DNA from: Liolophura sinensis
Taxonomy: Eukaryota > Mollusca > Polyplacophora > Chitonida > Chitonidae
Direction: 5' to 3'
Length of the DNA: 64,000 bases
Assembly (NCBI RefSeq): GCF_032854445.1
Contig: NC_088296.1
Location: forward strand, 1,118,001-1,182,000
Shown: positions 58,225-64,000 of the stretch, one piece after another
Layout of the letters: every line of letters begins with the position of its first letter
How positions within the stretch are numbered: position 1 is the stretch's first letter
Position numbers and translations under genes: made by a program
The notes under the pieces: model-generated
What the model was told of the DNA's origin: nothing
Seen by the model: only the letters and a program-made list of their open reading frames with translations
Databases searched by the model: none

Positions 58225-58483
58225 GGCCCCAGGGTCACGAAGCTGTCTTAGACTTAGTCCTAAATGGTCAGTAAAAGTCTTAACTTCAAAACAGTGAACT
58301 GCGCTTAAATTGTTACTCCTGGTAAGGTTTAGTACTTTAACACTAGGGGGTGTCTTAGGTTTTATTGACAAAAAATGGAAATAAGAGTGTACAGTACGTT
58401 CAAATCTAAGTTCAGATACAATATCACAATTTGTAAATAAGTCTCACTTTAATTGTCTTAGACAGGTTCATGAGACTGGGGCC
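58225..58483. mobile_element. MITE-like element, 259 bp, with 29-bp terminal inverted repeats
   Basis: The left end starts 'ggccccagggtcacgaagct' and the reverse complement of the right end starts 'ggccccagtctcatgaacct'; 24 of 29 terminal positions agree, both reaching 'gtct.agac'. The interior has no coding capacity. No unambiguous target-site duplication is seen. Confidence 0.75.
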
Positions 58484-59725
58484 AGAAGTACAGAAATAAG
58501 AAAGAATAACTTTATATGATCCCCGATCAACGTACTCCAATGTACACTGAATGGTTTACACAGTCAGGGAAGCTTTTGATCTCCCTGCTCAAATCCATGC
58601 CTAGAAATTAATGTAGCGAGTGAGTCGGTGTGTCATTGGTTAGCCCTACACTGAGACGCGCCCTACTACCACACGAACGAAATAAATATAAATATAAATA
58701 TTACACTAAAATGTATAAACAAGAAGAAAACTTCGTGTAGTCTGGAAGGGAAGAGCTTTAATGTCTTCTATGGCATAATTATACACACATTGTACAAAAT
58801 ATATGTACGTATTTCAACATGAGTCAGCAAAAATGATGAAGAATGAGAAAACCAAAGGGTGATCACGTGAACAGGAAGCCACGATGGATGCAAGCGTCAG
58901 AAGGGAAAGGGAGTGACCTGACTTACGCATGGTATATCTACAATATATTAGATATTCGCAAACAGAAATTCTCACAATGGATAGATATGGATGAAGCGAT
59001 CTAGGTGAAGTATATGTACTGGAAAAAGAAACTATGTACTTGTAGTACACAAAAGGACAAGGCACATGTTTTTATTGCCATGTATCCATATATAAGTCAC
59101 ATGAAAATATCTGCCGGAGGAAATTTTAAAAATATCCCTCATATTTAAAGTTGACCTATATTAATGCAGCCAAAAAAATGATCAACATAAGGTGCTAAAA
59201 TGTGGCGAACCAACAAAAATGAGCCTCCAATTAAAACTAGAAAATGTAAACGAAGAAAATGTTGTTATAAAGTTGTCTCTCTTTGACCAACAAGTGAAAG
59301 AGAACCAAGAAGAAAGCGTGCAGAAATGTGAAGATGTTCACGGAAATAAATAGAAATGTATAGAAATAAGTAGACATGTGTAGAGTTATTTTGTGATGAG
59401 AAAGGCACATTATAGAATAAGGTGTTAAATAAATAACATCATAGAAACACATCAGCGAAATTATTTGTACATAATCATAGGTAAAACTGAAACAAAGGGG
59501 AATAACCATGTACTGACCAGAGGAAAAAAGAACATATATCTGTTATAATACTAGAATATGGCAAATACAGCATACATGGAATCGAGCGAAAATAGGAAAC
59601 TAAATATGAAAACAACAAACGTAAAAACCAAGTGTAAATACTTTTGAACATCTCAACTTGGCACGAAAATTGATGAGACACATTACCATAAACTATTACC
59701 TTCAGTATATCAACATGAAGAACAG
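58484..59725. other. Unique AT-rich DNA
   Basis: No genes or repeats recognised. Short open frames are unsupported. Confidence 0.45.
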
Positions 59726-59726
59726 T

Positions 59727-60009
59727 ATCCGTTCAACTCGTGAACGGCCAGATTGCAGCTATTTGTCCAGTGCACTGTAGTAGATGAAGTACAACCCTGA
59801 TACACGTTTATGGGTATTTTTTCCGTTCAACTCGTGAACGGCCAAATTGCAGCTATTTGTCCAGTGCACTGTAGTAGATGAAGTACGACCCTGATACACG
59901 TTTATGGGTATTTTTTCCGTTCAACTCGTGAACGGCCAAATTGCAGCTATTTGTCCAGTGCACTGTAGTAGATGAAGTACGACCCTGATACACGTTTATG
60001 GGTATTTTT
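59727..60009. repeat. 95-bp tandem repeat, 3 copies
   Basis: Three nearly identical units starting 'tccgttcaactcgtgaacgg', passing 'gtccagtgcactgtagtaga' and ending 'acgtttatgggtattttt'. Each unit contains the inverted repeat CGTTCAACTCGTGAACG and GTGCAC palindromes. Confidence 0.95.
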
Positions 60010-60229
60010 GACAAACATGCCCATGTCCAAGGACATAGTCATGTGACGAGGTGATGATGAGAAAATAAACTTAACATCGGTCGGGTAAAACACACAATAC
60101 TGGATCGTTGTTAGCCTGGGACGGGTGAAGAATTACACACCCTTCTAATATACATGGAACAAAAACTTACATAAACAGAACAAAATTTCCTACTTTAAAA
60201 CTCGGGCACATAATGAAATTATATACCTT

Positions 60230-60492
60230 CAAAATTTTCACCATTCTCATCTTTATTTCACACCTTTCACATTTCTTTTCTCGTCTTCGTTTACCTCATC
60301 ATATATTATTCTCATCTTTATTTCACACCTTTCACATTTCTTTTCTCGTCTTCGTTTACCTAATCATACTTTATTTCACATCTTTCACATTTCTTTTCGC
60401 GTCTTCGTTTACCTCATCAAACTTTTCACCATTCTCATCTTTATTTCACACCTTTCACATTTCTTTTCTCGTCTTCGTTTACCTGATCATAT
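60230..60492. repeat. ~60-70-bp tandem repeat, 4 copies
   Basis: 'tcatctttatttcacacctt' + 'tcacatttcttttctcgtct' + 'tcgtttacctcatca' with or without 'aacttttcaccattc'. The 159-codon plus-strand frame across it is repeat-driven. Confidence 0.9.
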
Positions 60493-60494
60493 TT

Positions 60495-61100
60495 TTGCTC
60501 TCAGAATACTCGTATTTTTTCTCACAATATCTCTCAATTTCTCACATAACTTCTAACGTTTGTTCTCACATTTATCATACATCCTCACAATTTTTGCCGC
60601 ACGGTAACACATATCATCCGCTCATTCTCACATTTATTCTCAATAATTTAGTATTGTTCTCAAACATTGTTAACTGCTATCGTACCTCCTGAAATTTATA
60701 TTCAAAATTTCAGTATCTAGAAATGAACCAATTATGGTCACTACATTTTGGCAAGCAACTCAAACAGGATACTTTGGCATACTCAACATGGAAATCTGGA
60801 AGACTCGAACAAACAAACTAATCGTGGCACAATGGACAAAAATATTCCAACATATAAACTAACAGATCATTGAAACACACAAATAGGCACGTATAATAAG
60901 CAAATAAACCATTGGTAAATATTTAAATCATTAGCAAATACAACAATATCTTAATAAATACAATGATGTCAATGAAAATACAATGTTATTATGACAAAGA
61001 AATATCAATAAAATACTGGTGGTTATCATTGGAAGAGCCACCAATGTGATCATTGGTGTGATCATCATGTGATCACGCAATAACTTATGTGACATTCATA
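60495..61100. other. AT-rich DNA without recognised genes
   Basis: Includes poorly ordered 'tctcaca' and 'attagcaaatacaa' motifs; nothing gene-like is seen. Confidence 0.4.
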
Positions 61101-61104
61101 ATTA

Positions 61105-61300
61105 AACAGGTAAACATACAAAGTGCAACACACTTGTAGGAATCGTAGGAAGACGGTGAAAATACGAAGAGCAACAAACTTGTGCGAATCGAAGGAAGAA
61201 TGTAAAAATACAATGTGCAACAAAGTTTTAGGAATTGAAGGAAGACGGTGAAAATACAATGTGCAACAAACTTGTAGGAATTGAAGGAAGACTGTAGCAT
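61105..61300. repeat. 46-bp minisatellite, about 4 copies
   Basis: 'aggaagacggtgaaaataca' + 'atgtgcaacaaacttgtagg' + 'aattga' with variants. Confidence 0.9.
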
Positions 61301-61304
61301 TCAC

Positions 61305-62095
61305 AAATGAAAACATTTTATCAGTGGAAGAACAAGTGGTCATTTGTGCGAACATCATCCGAGGTGGGTACTTACATATATATACAGAGAGAGACAGTAA
61401 CAAGCATAGGCCTCCAAGAGAAGGTGGAATAACGTACGGTCATTAATGCAAACTTAGACCGGGCATTGTGGAATTCTAATTAATCTGTAGACGACAACCC
61501 ATTCGCAATGTGCTTAACACAAATAATCTCTATTACATGAACGGAAGATTCCCGCTAAACTAATGGAATGTGTAACCAGCGAATTCATGGTCAGCAAGGA
61601 AGCAGTTTAAATACGTCGTCATCGTGACCCGTGTACTGCATAGAGACAATGCCGGGATGTGACCCAAAACAGTACCACTTCAGCTGTGAACATTGAACAT
61701 TGACATGTTGATATAGTTTGAACGTGGCTTTGATATTGAAGGAACGACTGTATAAGGCGCAGAGCTCTTCCTCCGCACTCCTGAAATTTCTTGTTTGAAC
61801 AGACATGATGGAATAGCTAACCCTTTCCGTCTACAGTAATTCAGGTCCATGTTGTTTAGTCTGCTGAACATCCCTGCCTTTACGCTGGCGGTTTGTGTGC
61901 TAACTGGTGAGCAGACGTAGTACTCATTGTATTACAAGACAACAATTGTGAGTCCAGCTTGGACCCAGTGTCGTAATTCAAACATTTCCATTGCTTGTTC
62001 ACCCGTTTATGTGAACAGAGTCAGCGGTTCTGATTGTACTATTAAACCATTGTTACACGAATCATCACCGTTAAGACCCCTTTGAAACAAACTAC
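61305..62095. other. Unique DNA without recognised genes
   Basis: Minus-strand frames of 60-70 codons near 61600-61870 have no family match or signals. Confidence 0.4.
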
Positions 62096-62104
62096 ATATA
62101 CAAT

Positions 62105-62285
62105 GGACTACCAGTAACTGTGATGACACGAATCACCCAATGGCAGGAGTTGTGGACACTCGAGTCCCCACTGTGTTGTTGTGACACGAATCTCCATGGC
62201 TGAGGATTGTGGTGACACGAATCCCCAAAGACAGGAGTTGTGGAGGCAGCAATTCCCAATGTTGGAAACTGTAACGGCACTAATA
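62105..62285. repeat. ~36-bp degenerate repeat
   Basis: Four to five imperfect copies of a unit like 'tgacacgaatccccaa' + 'ggcaggagttgtgg'. Confidence 0.7.
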
Positions 62286-62536
62286 CGGATTGTCTAGAAT
62301 ATCTCCATAGTCCAGAAACGAAAAGACGCGTGTCTTTGGTATTCGTTTCACAACCATGGCAACAACCATGGGATCTGACTGTTGTTTGGAACATAGAGGC
62401 ACTTGCATGTAGTATGCGCTGTTAGCATTCACTGTCATCGCCACTGATATTACTCCTGGCATCAGTGCTCTAGTGATTCCCTTTATCCTTGTCTGATTCA
62501 TTTCACTGACCCCTCCAAAGGCCAGTCCGATGCGTT

Positions 62537-62708
62537 CAGCTGTGGCTCTGCTCGCTCAGATGTACAGATGTTGTTCTGCTCACTCAGATGTACAGCTGTG
62601 GTTCTCATCGCTCTGATGTACAGCTGTGGTTCTCATCGCTCAGATGTACAGCTGTGGTTCTCATCGCTCTGATGTACAGCTGTGGTTCTCATTGCTCAGA
62701 TGTACAGT
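62537..62708. repeat. 30-bp minisatellite, about 6 copies
   Basis: 'ctctgatgtacagctgtggt' + 'tctcatcg' with ctcaga/ctctga alternation. Confidence 0.92.
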
Positions 62709-62709
62709 G

Positions 62710-63160
62710 ATTGTAACCTAAAACACAATACAAATAACTTGATACACAGATAATTAGAATACACAGAGAACGTTATAGTTACGACGGAAAGGTACGGTGC
62801 GTTTAAGCCAAAGCTTGTAGCATTAATTAAGAACTTTTACTGCAGCTTGACATAATTTAAGCAGAGCCGTAACACAAAGGTTCTGCTGTTGCTCAATTTT
62901 GAACTATCGCTCTTTTAACTTGGGCCGGCACGATATGGCAGCAATAATTCCGAAGTGGCGTTAAACCATAATTATTCATTCATTTAATTCTGGTACAGCT
63001 GAAAAAACAAATCGATTTCTGTGATCTAGCTGTCACCGAATCAAAAAACATTGCTTGATATCTACGCGCGTGCGACGAATGAATCTGAATCCTTTTCGAA
63101 TAATAATGACTATTCCGGACGGCAGTTCTCTGATCCTGTTTGTCAAAGAATGTAGCTGAA
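62710..63160. other. Probable 3' flank of the proline-rich gene
   Basis: Unique AT-rich sequence downstream (minus sense) of the stop at 63166. An ATTAAA on the minus strand (+ strand TTTAAT at 62983-62988) lies about 180 nt past the stop and could be its poly(A) signal. Confidence 0.4.
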
Positions 63161-63165
63161 TGAAG

Positions 63166-63808
63166 TCACGTGACTAACCTTTCTGGCTGTCGTCTGCCAG
63201 TGGTGTTTCTCTGTGGCCTAAGACAGTTGGGGAAGTCATAATCCGGATACGGTGTGTACGGCGGCGGAGGATCCAGGATGTCCGTTACCGGAACTGCGTT
63301 ATGCGCAGGCGCCAGACGCCGAGGCTGGGAGTTTATCCGGCTTTGGCGCCCCTGGATTCTGTTCGGGTTGGCGGAAGTTGGGGCGGTTCTCGGTGCGGTC
63401 GTAGCTGGGCGTGACGATGGTGCCGACGATGGTTGAGTCGACGTGTTATCATGTGGTCTGACTGCACGCGGCGGCTCTGGCAAATGTCGTCTGCTCTCAG
63501 TCATGGGCTGCGTGTGACGTCCCGAGTCATGTGGCTCAGCCCGGGTGACGTCTGGCCGCGGTCGCGGAAGGGAGTTGATGTGTTCTAGCGCTGCAGAAGC
63601 TGAAGGCCCAGTGCGATCGGCGTTCGTGTTGGCGGAGCTCCGCCTGGGCGGACTGCCCGGGTAAGGAGGGGGAGCAATGGGGTAAGTGACCGTGCTACAC
63701 CCGTCCCCTCCCGTGATGATACAGTGCTGATTCATCTGGTCCAGGATGGAGACGAAGCCTGGGTTCTGCAGACCGATCGTGGACACGGGCCTCTGACCGC
63801 GAGACGAT
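63166..63808 (-). CDS. Proline-rich PPxY protein, last visible exon
   Basis: A 643-nt minus-strand exon after acceptor 'gcttttttctttacttcag'. One A completes an Arg codon, then about 213 residues: SSRGQRPVSTIGLQNPGFVS, MNQHCIITGGDG, CSTVTYPIAPPPYPGSPPRR, a long Ser/Thr/Arg/Pro disordered stretch, then DPPPPYTPYPDYDFPNCLRP and a basic end, stopping at TGA. APPPYPG and PPPPYTP are PPxY motifs, the ligands of WW domains such as those of NEDD4-type ubiquitin ligases. Composition and motifs suit the cytoplasmic tail of a membrane or adaptor protein, but the preceding exons are off the right edge. A donor-like GAAAG|gttagt just before the stop leaves open that the gene continues. Confidence 0.7.
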
Positions 63809-64000
63809 CTGAAGTAAAGAAAAAAGCAACACAGTGAAATAAAATGTTCAAGGGTCAAACCAAATAAAAGTTTGGATCTGAGGGACAAACAAATGGTGAA
63901 TCTTCTAACACTTGGACTTTCTGTAGACAACAAACAAGCAACTGCGTTTAATGAACTATCTACTGGAATGTCTAAGGACCGGTTATGTGCGTATACAGTG

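Noticed and set aside
62092-62501. Minus-strand frames as a downstream exon of the proline-rich gene
   Set aside because: No acceptor in matching phase was found, and part of the region is a degenerate ~36-bp repeat.

Overview
The window is animal nuclear DNA. Genes are split by GT-AG introns, intergenic DNA is AT-rich, and there are no bacterial operons. The dispersed repeats carry a tRNA-like head and an ACGCCGTACTCAAGAATATT-type tail. Others resemble the 'gttaaaccccaagcac' elements common in molluscs and other lophotrochozoans. I infer a mollusc or close relative; the species cannot be named from sequence alone. The outstanding property is its load of tandem arrays: about 20 minisatellites plus an 11.5 kb satellite. 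Most long open frames here are artefacts of arrays whose period is a multiple of three.

1-14.1 kb, + strand: the 3' half of a TTC23-type tetratricopeptide gene. Five exons (3496-3582, 5091-5218, 7551-7700, 10745-10827, 11615-11729) join in phase, ending in a stop. Each of the four introns, or its flank, holds a tandem array. Two arrays are built from the gene's own exon edges: 7.7-10.07 kb repeats one TPR coding segment plus its splice donor, and 11.16-11.61 kb repeats the last intron's acceptor plus the start of the terminal exon. An 86-bp array lies downstream of the stop.

14-26.3 kb: a possible single-exon ORF (16452-16859) followed by a poly(A) signal. Then comes a two-exon gene (19179-19224 and 24865-26015) with a TATA box and initiator. 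It encodes a 398-residue secreted protein with Met-His heptads and a Trp/Ser/Arg/Asp-rich body. Its 5.6 kb intron holds a TA microsatellite and several copies of a dispersed element, one expanded into a 48-bp array with long hydrophobic open frames.

26.3-48.3 kb: mostly repeats, including a ~100-bp satellite at 30.81-42.29 kb that contains a near-identical 3.6 kb segmental duplication, and a SINE with a 16-bp target-site duplication.

48.3-51.5 kb, - strand: three exons (51285-51486, 50717-50924, 48335-48422) of a single-pass membrane protein with an N-glycan-rich ectodomain. A 57-bp array fills its last intron. 51.5-63.1 kb is intergenic or intronic, with SINE copies, MITE-like inverted-repeat elements, a TA hairpin and short arrays. 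At 63.17-63.81 kb (- strand) is a proline-rich exon with two PPxY motifs from a gene entering from the right edge.

The genes show no evident shared pathway. All family names come from memory of protein families; no search was run.
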